Source of the DNA: JABCPE02 sp963517805
Lineage (GTDB): Bacteria; Bacteroidota; Bacteroidia; Flavobacteriales; Weeksellaceae
NCBI GenBank assembly: GCA_963517805.1
Contig: CAUQHD010000095.1
Span: 1-6,115, forward strand
Direction: 5' to 3'
Length of the DNA: 6,115 nt
Shown: positions 6,006 through 6,115 of the stretch, piece by piece
How positions within the stretch are numbered: the stretch's first letter is position 1
Layout: each line of letters opens with the position of its first letter
Translations under genes and position numbers: made by a program
Notes under the pieces: model-generated
Told to the model about the DNA's origin: nothing
What the model saw: the letters and a program-made list of their open reading frames with translations, nothing else
Databases searched by the model: none

Positions 6006-6115
6006 TTATTTTATCCCGAATATGTCTTGGGCATTGGCAGTCGTTACTCTATCTATTTCTTCAAAACTCACACCATAGATATCCACCAGCTTACCTGCGA
6101 TGAGGTTCAGATAAG
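6006..6115 (-). CDS. TatD-family metal-dependent hydrolase, C-terminal fragment at window edge
   Basis: Only the last 35 codons and the TAA stop (6006-6008) are inside the window; the gene continues past the right edge. The visible tail reads YLNLIAGKLVDIYG, then VSFEEIDRVTTANAQDIFGIK. This fits the end of TatD-family hydrolases, in which a helix with the pattern (V/I)A.K(I/L).(D/E)I.G(V/I)S.EE is followed by TT.NA..(L/I)FG. Members are cytoplasmic TIM-barrel metal-dependent phosphoesterases, often with 3'-5' DNase activity. None of the catalytic histidines lie in this fragment, so activity cannot be judged. No clear terminator follows the stop. Confidence 0.75.
   Translation of the reverse strand, partial: YLNLIAGKLVDIYGVSFEEIDRVTTANAQDIFGIK

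Overview
The window looks like chromosomal DNA of a Bacteroidota bacterium, most likely a flavobacterium of the Chryseobacterium/Weeksellaceae type. The signs are AT-rich intergenic DNA, start codons mostly without Shine-Dalgarno sequences, promoters with the Bacteroidota -7 box TAnnTTTG, a type IX secretion (T9SS) sorting domain with its YPNP signature, a GEVED-domain protease, and two predicted secreted proteins whose first mature residue would be Gln. The genus is an inference from these features.

Layout. At the left edge is a tRNA-Lys(UUU) gene on the + strand (2-74), followed by a strong hairpin terminator. Next, also on +, is a short-chain L-threonine 3-dehydrogenase gene (211-1158). 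It converges on mscL (1208-1582, -), and the two share an A/T-flanked bidirectional hairpin. Upstream of mscL on the - strand lies a two-gene unit for exported proteins: a 275-residue Cleaved_Adhesin-type jelly-roll protein with a T9SS sorting domain (4426-5253), then, only 6 bases later, a 925-residue reprolysin-like zinc metalloprotease with fibronectin-III-like and GEVED domains (1642-4419). A near-consensus promoter (TTTG, 18 bases, TACCTTTG) precedes the first gene of the pair. A hairpin terminator follows the second and abuts the -7 box of mscL.

The 752 bases from 5254 to 6005 carry no convincing gene. Their centre is a tandem array with an 85-bp period (about 5422-5729). Each full unit holds two GC-rich dyads of the type CCCC-ACC-GGGG in otherwise AT-rich DNA. 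Dyad centres alternate 41 and 44 bases apart. A diverged first unit keeps hairpins at the same places but with different arm sequences. This is the least explained element of the window. The right edge holds the C-terminal 35 codons of a probable TatD-family metal-dependent hydrolase on the - strand (6006 to beyond 6115).

How the genes relate: the adhesin-like protein and the metalloprotease are probably co-transcribed and exported together to the cell surface or medium. The other genes (tRNA, threonine catabolism, osmotic safety valve, TatD) are ordinary housekeeping genes with no evident link to each other.
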